64,000 nucleotides of DNA from Alcaligenaceae bacterium (GCA_013416405.1 JACCET010000002.1:62001-126000), one strand, 5' to 3'. Shown: positions 54,901 through 63,666, counted from the stretch's first letter. Numbers and translations: made by a program. The notes: generated by a model not told the origin, from the letters alone.

Positions 54901-57900
54901 CGCGCAGTGTCCACGGCCTCCAGCAACAGCGGGCCCTGTTCCGACTCCAGCGCGCAGCTTAGTGCCGCTGCCAGCATGTCCAGTGGCGCAATCGCCAGGG
55001 GCGTGGTGGCTTGCCCGAACAGCGTGTCGCACAGCGTGGCCGGCAGATGGCGTTGCGCGCGGATGTGCGGCGCCGTTTCATGCTCCAGCAGCTCGGGCAT
55101 GGCGGTATCACGCAAGGCGGGGGCTTCCAGCGCGGCAAGCCCGCGGCCGGCAGCCTGACCATCGGCGTATTCCTGCAGCCAGCTCAGCCAGTCGCCGTAA
55201 TTCAATCCGGTTTCGGACATGTGCAGCGGCAAGGCGGCTGTGCCTGCCTTGATGGCGGTATTCAGCTCGCTCAACAAGAGCGTCAGGCTGGCCGGGTCAG
55301 CCGCGCACGGGTGCACGGCCAGGATCACGACGGGCGGCATGGCGGTGCCACGGTCGACCAGTGTGGCGGCCAATGTGACGCCGGCCAGCGTGTCCAGGCC
55401 GCGCCCTATGCGCGCCGCATGCCCACTCACCCAGTGGTCTATGTCGGTGTCAGACAGGTTTTCGGCTTCGACCATGCGTATGGGAAGCTGGCCGACATAG
55501 GCGGCAATCTCCAGATGGCTGGCCTGGCCCTCGCGCACCCAGCGCAGGCGCAACGCGTCATGCCGCTCCGCCAATCTTTGTACGGCCAGCGCCAGATCGA
55601 CGGCCCGTATGGGGCGGTCGAGCACCAGGCTGGCCAGCAGGAAGGGTTGTGTGCAGGCGGTGCCGGTCGCCTCGGGCAGCAGTTCGGCGGGAAAAATCCT
55701 TTCGGTACTCCGGCGCGAACGGGGCTGCGCCGTGATCAGGAGTGCGGCAAGCCGTTCTATGGTCTGAAGCTGAAAGATATCGGAGGGCGTTATGGCATGG
55801 CCGGCTTCCGATGCGCGTGCCGCCATACGTATGGCCAGTATGGAGTCTCCGCCTATATTAAAAAAACTTTCGGTGACGCCTATGGCATCCAGGCCCAACA
55901 ATTCCTGCCAGATGGCCTGGAGCATGGTTTCTTCATGGTTGCGGGGTGCCAGCAAGCCCGCTGCGCGATCATAATGTTGATCCTCGACCGCAGGCAGGGC
56001 CTTGCGGTCGACTTTGCCGTTCAGGGTCAGGGCAAGTCCCTTGCTGCATACGTAGGCGTGGGGCAGCATATGCGGCGGCAGTTGCGTTTGCAGGAACTGG
56101 CGCAGGTCCGCCGGCGTTGGGCCGGGCATGCTGTCGGGCACCACATAGGCAACGATCTGTCTTTCGCCCTTGCCCAGCCTGGGCGCGGCGACATGTACCA
56201 TGCGCAAGGCCGGATGGCGGCCCAGCGCCGCCATGATTTCGTTCAGCTCTATGCGAAACCCGCGTACTTTGACCTGGTCGTCCGCACGGCCGGTGAACAG
56301 CAGCATGCCGTCATGCCGCCAGCGGCCAAAGTCGCCGGTGCGATACATGCGCGCGCCTTCCTTGTTGCTGAAGGGGTCGGGTACAAAGGCCGACGCAGTG
56401 CGCCCGGGGTCGTTCACATAGGCCGTGGCCACGCCATCCCCGCCTACATAAAGCTCGCCGTTTATCCCGGGCGGCAGCGGGTTGCCCCGCCGGTCCAGTA
56501 CATAGACGGTGCTGTTGGCCACAGGCGGGCCCAGCGGAAGCTGGATGTCGTCCTCATGCAGGTCGGCAAGATTGAAGCAGGTGCTGAAAGTCGTGTTTTC
56601 GGTGGGACCATAGCCATGCAGCAAGGTCAGGCCCGAGCTCGAGCCTGCCTGGTACACGGCACGCACCAGATCAAGACTGGTGGTGTCGCCGCCGGTCACC
56701 ACGGTGCGCTCTCCGGCAAACAGGCCGGGATCGATGGCGGCCATTTCATGGAACAGGCCGGTAGTGACCCATAGCAGGGTGATGTTGTGCTCGTTCAGGG
56801 CGTGCTTGAGCAGTGCGGCGTCCAGTACGATGCCGCGGTCCAGCGGGATGATGGTGCCGCCGTTCAGCAACGGCGCCCAGATTTCCAGCGTCGAGGCATC
56901 GAATGCCGGATTTGAGTAGAGCGCGGCCCGGGTGTGCGGCCCGAAGCGGGCAAAGTTGGTGTTTTGCACCAGGCGCAGAATGGCGCACTGCGGCACCGCC
57001 ACGCCCTTGGGCTCACCCGTGGAACCCGAGGTGAACATGATATATGCGGTGCTGGACGGGTCGGAAAGCCGGGGGACCAGGGCGGGCAGGCCGGCTGCCT
57101 GCGCCTCCAGGTCCGCGATATCCAGGACGTCTATGCCGTCATAGTCCTGCTCGTCGTTGTCCGACAGCAAAACGGCACGTGTGCCTATGGCCTTTGCAAG
57201 CCGGCGGCGGTGGGCGTGCGGGTGGGCGGGATCCATGGGCACATAGATGGCGCCGGTGCGCAAAATAGCCAGCACCCATGTCAGGTAGCGCGCGCAAGGA
57301 GGCAGTACGACAACGACCGGATCGCCTGGACCTATGCCCGCGGCGGCCAGTGCGGTGGCCATTTGCGCCGAGGCGCGGGCGAGCCCGGCATAGCTGAGTG
57401 CCACGCCCTTTTCCTCGATGGCGGGGCTGTCCGCGAAGCGCTGTGCGATGTTGTCGAATAAGGCGATGATGCCCGATGCGCTGTCGTAGGGACGATGCGT
57501 ATCGTTGAATCGCCTGAGCAAATCCAGGCCGGCCTGCTGGCTGATCAAGGGCAGATCGGCCAGCGCTTGCGTCGGCCTGGCGGCCGCCTCTGCAGCCAGG
57601 GTGCCAAACCAGGAAAGCAGACTGGCGATGGTTGAATGCCGGAACAGCGAGGGTTGGTAGCGACACCAGAGCTCAAGATGTTCGGAGGTCTGGCGATAGA
57701 CCACGGAAATGTCGGATTTGGCCGATTGTTCGGTTTGGTCGTCGACGATGGCGTAGCGGCTGCCATCGTTTGCCGGCAAAGGGCCGCTACTGTTTTCCAG
57801 GCTGCCGAACAGCACCTGCATGAGGGGGGTGACATCCGCATGCCGTTCGATATCGATGGCCTGGACTATGCGTTGAAAGGGTACGTCCCGGTGCCGAACG

Positions 57901-58898
57901 GCATCGCGAAAAATGTGCTGCACCTGTTCCAGCAGTGCGTCGTAGCGCGTATCCGCAACACATTGGATGCGCAATGGCAGGGTGTCGACCAGCAGGCCGA
58001 TCAAGCCCGCCAACTCTGGCCGGGTACGCTTCGAGACGGGAACCGACACCGTCAGGTCTTCGAGACCGCTCCAGCGATGCAGGACGGCAAAAAAAACCGC
58101 CAGCAAGGCCATGAAAGGCGTTGCGCCACGCTGCCTTGCGGACTCGGCCAGCGCCGTGCCTACGGCGCCGGGAAGCACCAGCCTTTGTGTTGCACCCGCG
58201 CCCGCCGGATGGCCGACGCGGGTTGAGTCCAACGGCAGGTCGAGTACCGCGGGCACGTTGTGCAGTTGCTCGCGCCAGTACCGCAGGGCGTCGGTCAGCG
58301 CCGGTGCATCGGGGGTTCCGAATTGCTCCTGTTCCCAATCAGCATAATCCGGATACTGCAAAGGCAGTTCGGGCCAGTCAGGATCGGCTCCGATCAAGGC
58401 CGCGTTATAGGCGGTGATCAAGTCGTCAAGAAACAAGGACAGCGAAGCACCGTCGGCGACAGCGTGGTGAAACACCACCGCCAAAGCCATGCTGCATCCG
58501 GCCGTGGCGGGATCGCTGGGCATGAAAATCCGGGCGTGCACCACCGGCCCCCGTTCCAGGTCGAAGGCTTGCTGGGCCAGCTGTGTAAGCGCCGCGCCGA
58601 TGCCTTGCTGCCATAGCTCGCGGCTGGTGCTGTGTATATCCACCTGCGGCAGTGGGATGAGAAGATCGTCGTGTATCGCCTGGACCGGGATGCTGTCGAC
58701 CAGGGGAAAGCTGGCGCGCAGCACATCGTGCCGCTGAATGACGGCATTGAATGCCAGCAGCAGTGCTGCCGCATCCACGGGTCCGCTGATCTCGATCAGC
58801 AGGGGCACTGCGTAGTCGGAACGGCCGGGCTGGAGCAGATCGAGATAGCGCAATTGGCGCTGGGCGAAGGAAGCGGCGGCGATATACCCGCTGCTCAT
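51912..58898 (-). CDS. non-ribosomal peptide synthetase, C-A-T-E*-C-T-TE
   Basis: A 2328-residue synthetase. Condensation domain 1-450 (HHAVADG at 144-150); adenylation domain 470-970 (TSGSTGEPKG at 623-632, NGKVDRK at 960-966), with specificity residues D667 A668 L671 W710 V734 G736 G762 T770 F771; carrier domain 985-1055 (GGDSI, Ser1019); epimerase-like domain 1065-1480 in which HHxxxDG is HPCAADP; condensation domain 1500-1930 (HHLLIDG at 1635-1641); carrier domain 1955-2033 (Ser1995); thioesterase 2050-2320 (GYSFGG, Ser2127, D2154, H2304). The third module therefore lacks adenylation. The thioesterase should release the peptide. The gene overlaps the first synthetase by 4 bp. Confidence 0.93.
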   Translation of the reverse strand: MSSGYIAAASFAQRQLRYLDLLQPGRSDYAVPLLIEISGPVDAAALLLAFNAVIQRHDVLRASFPLVDSIPVQAIHDDLLIPLPQVDIHSTSRELWQQGIGAALTQLAQQAFDLERGPVVHARIFMPSDPATAGCSMALAVVFHHAVADGASLSLFLDDLITAYNAALIGADPDWPELPLQYPDYADWEQEQFGTPDAPALTDALRYWREQLHNVPAVLDLPLDSTRVGHPAGAGATQRLVLPGAVGTALAESARQRGATPFMALLAVFFAVLHRWSGLEDLTVSVPVSKRTRPELAGLIGLLVDTLPLRIQCVADTRYDALLEQVQHIFRDAVRHRDVPFQRIVQAIDIERHADVTPLMQVLFGSLENSSGPLPANDGSRYAIVDDQTEQSAKSDISVVYRQTSEHLELWCRYQPSLFRHSTIASLLSWFGTLAAEAAARPTQALADLPLISQQAGLDLLRRFNDTHRPYDSASGIIALFDNIAQRFADSPAIEEKGVALSYAGLARASAQMATALAAAGIGPGDPVVVVLPPCARYLTWVLAILRTGAIYVPMDPAHPHAHRRRLAKAIGTRAVLLSDNDEQDYDGIDVLDIADLEAQAAGLPALVPRLSDPSSTAYIMFTSGSTGEPKGVAVPQCAILRLVQNTNFARFGPHTRAALYSNPAFDASTLEIWAPLLNGGTIIPLDRGIVLDAALLKHALNEHNITLLWVTTGLFHEMAAIDPGLFAGERTVVTGGDTTSLDLVRAVYQAGSSSGLTLLHGYGPTENTTFSTCFNLADLHEDDIQLPLGPPVANSTVYVLDRRGNPLPPGINGELYVGGDGVATAYVNDPGRTASAFVPDPFSNKEGARMYRTGDFGRWRHDGMLLFTGRADDQVKVRGFRIELNEIMAALGRHPALRMVHVAAPRLGKGERQIVAYVVPDSMPGPTPADLRQFLQTQLPPHMLPHAYVCSKGLALTLNGKVDRKALPAVEDQHYDRAAGLLAPRNHEETMLQAIWQELLGLDAIGVTESFFNIGGDSILAIRMAARASEAGHAITPSDIFQLQTIERLAALLITAQPRSRRSTERIFPAELLPEATGTACTQPFLLASLVLDRPIRAVDLALAVQRLAERHDALRLRWVREGQASHLEIAAYVGQLPIRMVEAENLSDTDIDHWVSGHAARIGRGLDTLAGVTLAATLVDRGTAMPPVVILAVHPCAADPASLTLLLSELNTAIKAGTAALPLHMSETGLNYGDWLSWLQEYADGQAAGRGLAALEAPALRDTAMPELLEHETAPHIRAQRHLPATLCDTLFGQATTPLAIAPLDMLAAALSCALESEQGPLLLEAVDTARHLPDGAPDAHRIMGKMDSVLPMLMPTGDLPLLERLRSIKSARQAVSDTACAYRTLCRAFDLPTAALGLAWTNIPLAQHPIRLHTPPAFSASVRGALLAELCGGQLRLAWAGAEPAMGADILLERIAATLQDIAKLAAQDLRPLYTANDFPLARVSESSLDALLSASEQIQDIYPLSPMQEAMLVHTLAATDSGINFEQSCMRIRGQLDLDAFLQAWSVVFERHDVLRTAFHWRGLERPLQVVQRKVKLPLAVETWPRFDPARLQALLAADQAKGFRLEQAPLVRLTLIQVAHDDIYLVSSFHHLLIDGWCLGRLEREVRAAYESFRSRRAPLFDAIVPYRSYIAWLEKEDHAGSKAFFSELLHNAPERRFLFAPASQGARSFNTQQHTLDKQASRALTAFTRRRGLTLAAVMHYAWATWLAARLDTTDVIFGTTVSGRPANIPGVEHIVGLFINNVPVRARLNADDTPASRLAAIQAQLGQLQQHAHLSPAAIAAAAGQGNQSGPLFDTLVLVENLASGTSAWSGAEGLQVETVHTRLKTAYDLTFVAIPGESIVLSLVQPEDGRELEDGVQALRIIADMLVALPAAADGRHDALPRPPARPALPSTPDLAHIPLQFSTKPRSTLEARIATAVAGILAGTPGRDGAVRPDLDTDFWLLGLTSLGLTQLAMGLHDTLDRPVPISLLLEHRSVAALAHALESGQRWSPVVPMNRIGLAISPDTAPFICVHPVAGDVSVFLDLARALPATLPFWAIQAAGLEHGQEALRSIPEMALANLTALAERGQAAPPWLGGYSFGGLVAFEMARQLAARGTPPERVVLIDTPAPLERTSILDPDPERAEAQWLARMADVRARFQGLEPVLTQEELLAAPATDRYEFACRRLHDARLLPPAADAQWLERAHHTSMAQYQAYLDYQPAPSADPALRLALIRASAPRDSDLGKHENQLLALPDMGWQAYTAGTVDTRHVAGDHVTMLSGDSAGKVAQAITGLLIGSA

Positions 58899-61800
58899 TG
58901 GGCATCCCGGGCCGGGGCAGCGCCAAGGTCGACGCGCACTCTTTGCTTTTTTCGTATTGCTGGCGCGGCGTCGACGCGTGGGTTCAGCAGCCGCTGCGCC
59001 AGATCGGACAGGCGCGGCGCTTCAAACAGGTCGACAAGGTCTATGGCCAGTCCCATTTCCCGGCGTAAGCGTGAGACCACCTGCATGGCATCCAGCGACT
59101 TGCCGCCCAAGGCGAAAAAATCGTCGTGGCGGCCTATGTTGTTCCGTTCGAGCACTGATTGCCATACCTGGGCAATGCGCATTTCGGTTTCCCCCAAGGG
59201 CGGTTCCGAGGCGCTGGCTTGCTGTGTGGGCGCAGGCAAGGCCTTGCGGTCGAGTTTGCCGGATGCGCCGCGAGGCAGGCGTTCGTGCAGGACAATGCTG
59301 TGGGGCACCATGTATGCCGGCAACATTCCCTGTATGTGCCTGAGTATGGCTTGCGTCGAGGGAAGATTGCCACCGGCCACATGCCCGACGATCTGCGCCT
59401 GCGCCTGTGGATGGGGGCGATGAACGACGGCGATGGCGTCGCTGACGCCGGGCGCCTGCAGCAGGCAGGCGCTGATTTCCCCCAGCTCTATGCGGTAGCC
59501 GCTGATCTTGACCTGATCGTCCGCCCGGCCCTGGAAGCGCAGTTTCCCGTCAAAGCCCAGTGCAACCTGGTCACCGGTGCGATACATGCGCGCGCAGCGG
59601 CCTGTGTCGTCGTAAGGGTTGGCCATGAAGCGTTCGGCAGTCAGGTCGGGGCGTCCGACGTAGCCGCTTGCAATGCCTGGCCCCGCGATAAGCAGTTCGC
59701 CCATGGCGCCGGGTGGGCAGAGCCGGCCATGCCTGTCGACCACGTAGGCACGGGTGCCTGGAATGGGCCGGCCGATGGAGACGGCTCCGGTTTCACCCGG
59801 CGGGCAATGCTCCAGTGTCGCCCAGACTGTGGCTTCCGTAGGGCCATATTCGTTGCACAAGCGGGTGGTTGGCAGATGGGTGTGATGACGCTCGACCAGT
59901 TCGCGCGGGCAGGCTTCGCCAGCCACGACGGCCAGCTCCAGCCGCTTCAGGTCGCCGCAGGCGGCTGAAGACAACATCAGGCTCCATTGCGATGGAATCA
60001 TGATGGTCTGGGTGACATTTTCGAGTGCGATCAGCCGTGCCAGGCGGTCGGGATCGGATGCCGCGATGGGTTGAGGCAGCACCAGCGTTCCGCCTATGGC
60101 CAGCGTGCCGAAGATGCCTGTGACGGACCCGTCGAAAATCAGCGGAAAGGTCAGGAGCAGGATGCGGTTGGGCTGACCCGGGTGGGCCTGATTGCGGGCG
60201 GCAACATGATAGGACAGGTTGTCATGCGTGACGGCAACGCCTTTGGGCCGCCCTGTAGAGCCCGAGGTGAAAATGACGTAGGCCTCGTCTTCGGGGCGAT
60301 TGCCGGGTACGGAAGCGGAAAGGGTGGCAGTGGGTGGGGCAGGCCCGGCGACGAGCGGCGTCATGCCGCCCACTGTGTCTGTTGTTGCCGAAAGGATGGC
60401 GCTCAGGCGGGCTTCCGAAGCCATGAGAATCTTGCGATCTTCGGGGGCGTTCAGGTCCAGCGGAACATACGAGGCGCCGCGCAGCATGATGCCCAGCATG
60501 GCTGCCAGGGCCAATGGCGTGCGTTCCAGATGCAGGCCAACCCGTGTGCCGGGCTGGACACCGTGTGTTTCCAGTTGCAGGGCAATGGACCGGGCCCAGG
60601 CCAGCAGGTCGGCGTAGCTCAGGCGCTGTTCCCCGTAAATGACGGCGGTGGCTGCTGGCTGCTGGCTGGCATGATCAAGCACGGCGTGCATGACCGACGA
60701 TGTCTTCTGCTGCATCAGCGGCGTGTATCCGCCTTGGCGCAATGTGTTGCGCAGCGCGGCGGGCAGAATATCCAGGCGGGCAACGGGTGTGTTTGTCTGG
60801 GCGGGCAGCGCCGCCAGTGTATGCGCCAGCATATCCAGTCGCAGCGCGGCGTCGGCCTTGCTGTAATGGCGCAGGTCGTGCATGAGCTGCAGATGAAGGC
60901 CGCCTTCCGCCTGGCGCTCGACCATCAGATTGAGCGGCATGTCGGGCACGGTTGTATCGCCGCTTTCAAGCATGCGCAGCCCGCTGCCGGCCAAGGCGCC
61001 GGCTTCGTCCAGGGGATAGTTCTGGTAGGCAAGCAGGCTGTCGAAAGGCAGGGCGCCGGATGGCAAGCCCATGGTCGCGCGAAGCTCATCAAGGCTGATG
61101 GGGCCGGCTGCGCGGGCCTGCGCGGTTTGAGTCTGCAAGGCCAGGGCCCAGGCATGCAGCGGTGTTTCATCCAGGCGGGCCAGGACGGGTTGTGTCTGGA
61201 TCTGAATGCCAACCAGCGGCGCCGAGCTACTGCTTTCCAGATGGGGCGGCCTTATGGTTTCAACCGAGCCGAACAGGATGACGTCCTGATTGAGCAGGCG
61301 ACTGGTCACCACTGCCCAGGCGGCATGTATCAGTGTGCTGACGGTAAGCTGCGACGACCGGGCGAATTCGCCCAGGCTTGTGGTGTGCGCGAGCGACAGG
61401 GTCTGGCTGACGGTCTGGATGTCGGGTTCGCCGCGAGCCTGCGTTCGGGGAGTCCATTCCTGGCCGGCATCGGCGCAGGCTTGCAGGGCTGCCTGCCAAT
61501 GGCGCCGTGCCTGTTCGCCGTCGCGGTTTCTTTCCCAGTCGGCATAGGTGCGAAAGGTGGGGGCCGGCAGCAGGCCGTGGCCCCGACCGCTTTGCAGCGC
61601 CTTATATATGATGAATATTTCGTCCAGCAGTATGCCCAGAGACCAGCCGTCCACCGTCAGGTGGTGGCGCGTCCAGACCACACAATGGCGTCCCGCCGGC
61701 AAGCGGATCAGCGCCAGGCGCATGAGCGGGGGCTTGCGGATGTCAAAGCCCTGCTTGCGGTCATCGGCCAGCAAGGCGGCCAGCCGTGGGTGCCAGTCGG

Positions 61801-62149
61801 CAGAGTCAGTCCAGTCGTGCCGGGCGATGGGTAATGCAGCCTGCCGGTGTACTACCTGGAATGGGTGATCCTTGATGTCCCAGTGAAAGCCGCTACGCAG
61901 CGCGGTGTGCCGGTTCACGACTTCTTGCCAGGCTGCGCAAAATAGTGGCTCGTCGACGTCGCCGTCCAGGATTGCCCACCATTGACCGGTATACAAGGCT
62001 TGGTCGGGATAGGCAATGCAGCGTACCAGCAGAGCCTGCTGTATCCGGGTCAGGGGGTAGGCGTCTTCGATGGGACGCAAGGCGGGATTTTCTGCGGGAG
62101 CGGAGCGCTGCGTCGAGCTGGCGCCATCATGCAAAGGTATTGCGGTCAT
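58895..62149 (-). CDS. non-ribosomal peptide synthetase, C-A-T
   Basis: A 1084-residue synthetase. Condensation domain about 30-450 (RHHLTVDGWS, HHLTVDG at 162-168); adenylation domain about 485-970 (TSGSTGRPKG at 628-637, SGKLDRK at 963-969); carrier domain about 985-1055 (FFALGGKSL, Ser1018). Specificity residues read D673 G674 T677 I716 V741 A743 E767 V775 W776. The condensation domain resembles the last one of the next protein (AYPLTRIQQALL against IYPLSPMQEAML). As the first module begins with a condensation domain, the chain may start with an acyl group or with an upstream unit. It is coupled to the second synthetase by ATGA. Confidence 0.92.
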   Translation of the reverse strand: MTAIPLHDGASSTQRSAPAENPALRPIEDAYPLTRIQQALLVRCIAYPDQALYTGQWWAILDGDVDEPLFCAAWQEVVNRHTALRSGFHWDIKDHPFQVVHRQAALPIARHDWTDSADWHPRLAALLADDRKQGFDIRKPPLMRLALIRLPAGRHCVVWTRHHLTVDGWSLGILLDEIFIIYKALQSGRGHGLLPAPTFRTYADWERNRDGEQARRHWQAALQACADAGQEWTPRTQARGEPDIQTVSQTLSLAHTTSLGEFARSSQLTVSTLIHAAWAVVTSRLLNQDVILFGSVETIRPPHLESSSSAPLVGIQIQTQPVLARLDETPLHAWALALQTQTAQARAAGPISLDELRATMGLPSGALPFDSLLAYQNYPLDEAGALAGSGLRMLESGDTTVPDMPLNLMVERQAEGGLHLQLMHDLRHYSKADAALRLDMLAHTLAALPAQTNTPVARLDILPAALRNTLRQGGYTPLMQQKTSSVMHAVLDHASQQPAATAVIYGEQRLSYADLLAWARSIALQLETHGVQPGTRVGLHLERTPLALAAMLGIMLRGASYVPLDLNAPEDRKILMASEARLSAILSATTDTVGGMTPLVAGPAPPTATLSASVPGNRPEDEAYVIFTSGSTGRPKGVAVTHDNLSYHVAARNQAHPGQPNRILLLTFPLIFDGSVTGIFGTLAIGGTLVLPQPIAASDPDRLARLIALENVTQTIMIPSQWSLMLSSAACGDLKRLELAVVAGEACPRELVERHHTHLPTTRLCNEYGPTEATVWATLEHCPPGETGAVSIGRPIPGTRAYVVDRHGRLCPPGAMGELLIAGPGIASGYVGRPDLTAERFMANPYDDTGRCARMYRTGDQVALGFDGKLRFQGRADDQVKISGYRIELGEISACLLQAPGVSDAIAVVHRPHPQAQAQIVGHVAGGNLPSTQAILRHIQGMLPAYMVPHSIVLHERLPRGASGKLDRKALPAPTQQASASEPPLGETEMRIAQVWQSVLERNNIGRHDDFFALGGKSLDAMQVVSRLRREMGLAIDLVDLFEAPRLSDLAQRLLNPRVDAAPAIRKKQRVRVDLGAAPARDAQ

Positions 62150-62265
62150 GGGCGTGTCAAACCTGGCGTTTGTGCCTGAGCATTACCAAAAAAGAGTCGC
62201 AGCTTGGCGTGTGTGCCTGGCTTGCGCCCACACTGGCACGCACCGGCTGCGTACTCGAGTAACGA

Positions 62266-62592
62266 TTACAGGCTTTCTATGTAGAAGCCTTCACCCTTGA
62301 CGTCGCCGTCGGTGAATGTCTTGAATTTTTCCACCCAGTCGCCGCCAGCCTTGGCATTCTGGTTGCTGGACAATGCATCAAACGAGGCTTCGTCTTTCCA
62401 GACCGTAGCCAGACCGAACATGGAAGGATCTTTTTTCGAGCGCATCAAGCCAAAGCCGATCAGGCCCGGAATGTGGTCGCCGGGCTTGGAGCCGTCGTTG
62501 GGGAGCAAGGATTTTTCGAGCAGCGCGCGGGCTTCTTTTTCGTTGCCTGCCTTGATATTCGCACGTGTAATGGTCAGAAACATATCAGCCAT
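62266..62592 (-). CDS. antibiotic-biosynthesis-monooxygenase-fold (ABM) protein
   Basis: A 108-residue ferredoxin-like alpha-beta protein: MFLTITRANIKAGNEKEARALLEKSLL, IPGLIGFGLMRSKKDPSMFGLATVWKDEASFDALSS, then ENVEKF-like WVEKFKTF. The family contains small cofactor-independent oxygenases and non-catalytic relatives. A strong GGAGGT ribosome-binding site at 62602-62607 sets the start at 62592; upstream open frame is ignored. It lies between the dioxygenase and the synthetase, 116 bp before the latter. A role in the peptide pathway is inferred from position. Confidence 0.78.
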   Translation of the reverse strand: MADMFLTITRANIKAGNEKEARALLEKSLLPNDGSKPGDHIPGLIGFGLMRSKKDPSMFGLATVWKDEASFDALSSNQNAKAGGDWVEKFKTFTDGDVKGEGFYIESL

Positions 62593-62682
62593 GGTGAATG
62601 TACCTCCGTGTAAATTAATTTGACTACGGGAAGTTGAAATCTCCGGATGAAACCATGCGTTGTTACATATGAGGGTCACCAG

Positions 62683-62712
62683 AGAATACGGAGTTTATGC
62701 TGATCCAATCAA
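62683..62712 (-). promoter_or_regulatory. candidate promoter of the ABM-NRPS run
   Basis: On the minus strand TTGATT (62712-62707) and TATTCT (62688-62683) lie 18 bp apart in an AT-rich gap upstream of the ABM gene. They match -35 and -10 boxes fairly well. Transcription would run through the ABM gene into both synthetases. Confidence 0.45.
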
Positions 62713-62796
62713 AAAAACCAATATTTGATACAAATTAAATTTTGTGGTCACATATAAAACGTGACTGGCTGCAGCCGGCCCCATCGCATGGCGGCA

Positions 62797-63666
62797 TCAG
62801 TTCGCGGCGCGGGCCGTTCCGTCTGATTCGAAATCAAATTCTGGAAACAACGGTCCGCGTATGGGGCCGCCCAGGCGCAGACCCGCATTCAGTCCGGACT
62901 CATCCAGCGCGGTGATCAGGTCCTGTGCGTGGTGCGCCACAAAGGCATCGTCGGTCACCCAGCGCGTTACGTAGCGGCGCACCGGATGAGATGTCTGGTT
63001 GCCCGGTGCACCGTGCACGGTGCGCGCGTCGAACAGCAGGCAGTCGCCCGCCTCCATGTCCCATCCCACAATATCGTAGGCTGCGCGGTCGGCTTCAATG
63101 TCGGGCACCTGCCCGAACAGGCTGGCGTCCTCGCGCGCGTGGTCACCGTGAAATTCGGCGTAGTAGGCGTCAGCCGCCGAGCGTGATGCCGGGTCATCGA
63201 AGAAGGACTTGGGCATGAGGATTTTTCCCCATGTATGCGAGCCGCGTATGAATTCAAGCGTGGCCGCACGGGGGATGGTGTCCAGGGCGACCCAGATCGA
63301 GCAGAAGGGGCCTTGAACGACGGTGTCATGATGCCAGGGTGTGCGTTGCGCCGTACCGGGCTCCTTGACGAACCAGGTGTCCTGGGCAAGGCGCACACGG
63401 TTGGAGGCCAGCGCATGCGCCGCAATGCGGGCGGCGGAAGACTCCAGGCAGAATCGGGATAGCTCGGGAATGTATCGGCGTGACCAGCAATCGGACAGGA
63501 AGGCGCCCGTGCCGTCATCCAGACGCCGAAAAAAAGGACTGGGCCGGGCAATGTTCTTTTCTATTCCCAGGCGGGCCAAGGCTATCCATTCCTCTGAAAA
63601 GGCCTGCCGTATGCAGACGGCACCGTCCCGGGCGTAATCTTTTGCGAAATCTGTCTTGCCAACCAT
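62797..63666 (-). CDS. phytanoyl-CoA dioxygenase-family Fe(II)/2-oxoglutarate oxygenase
   Basis: A 289-residue PhyH-fold protein. The iron ligands are H112 and D114 in TPWHHDTVVQG and H218 in LFDARTVHGAPGN; R near 230 would bind 2-oxoglutarate. SIWVALDTIPRAATLEFIRGSH is typical. It would hydroxylate an amino acid or the peptide. It is upstream of the ABM gene on the same strand with 204 bp between, where a promoter is likely, so it may be transcribed separately. The substrate is unknown. Confidence 0.85.
   Translation of the reverse strand: MVGKTDFAKDYARDGAVCIRQAFSEEWIALARLGIEKNIARPSPFFRRLDDGTGAFLSDCWSRRYIPELSRFCLESSAARIAAHALASNRVRLAQDTWFVKEPGTAQRTPWHHDTVVQGPFCSIWVALDTIPRAATLEFIRGSHTWGKILMPKSFFDDPASRSAADAYYAEFHGDHAREDASLFGQVPDIEADRAAYDIVGWDMEAGDCLLFDARTVHGAPGNQTSHPVRRYVTRWVTDDAFVAHHAQDLITALDESGLNAGLRLGGPIRGPLFPEFDFESDGTARAAN

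Noticed and set aside
55011-56774. Plus-strand open frame (about 587 codons) opposite the second synthetase
   Set aside because: Antisense to the adenylation and epimerase-like domains, with no recognisable motif and no ribosome-binding site.
59987-61834. Long plus-strand open frame (about 615 codons) opposite the first synthetase
   Set aside because: It is antisense to a complete C-A-T synthetase with all motifs. Its translation has no family-like motif and is rich in Gly, Arg, His and Gln, typical of GC-rich shadow frames.
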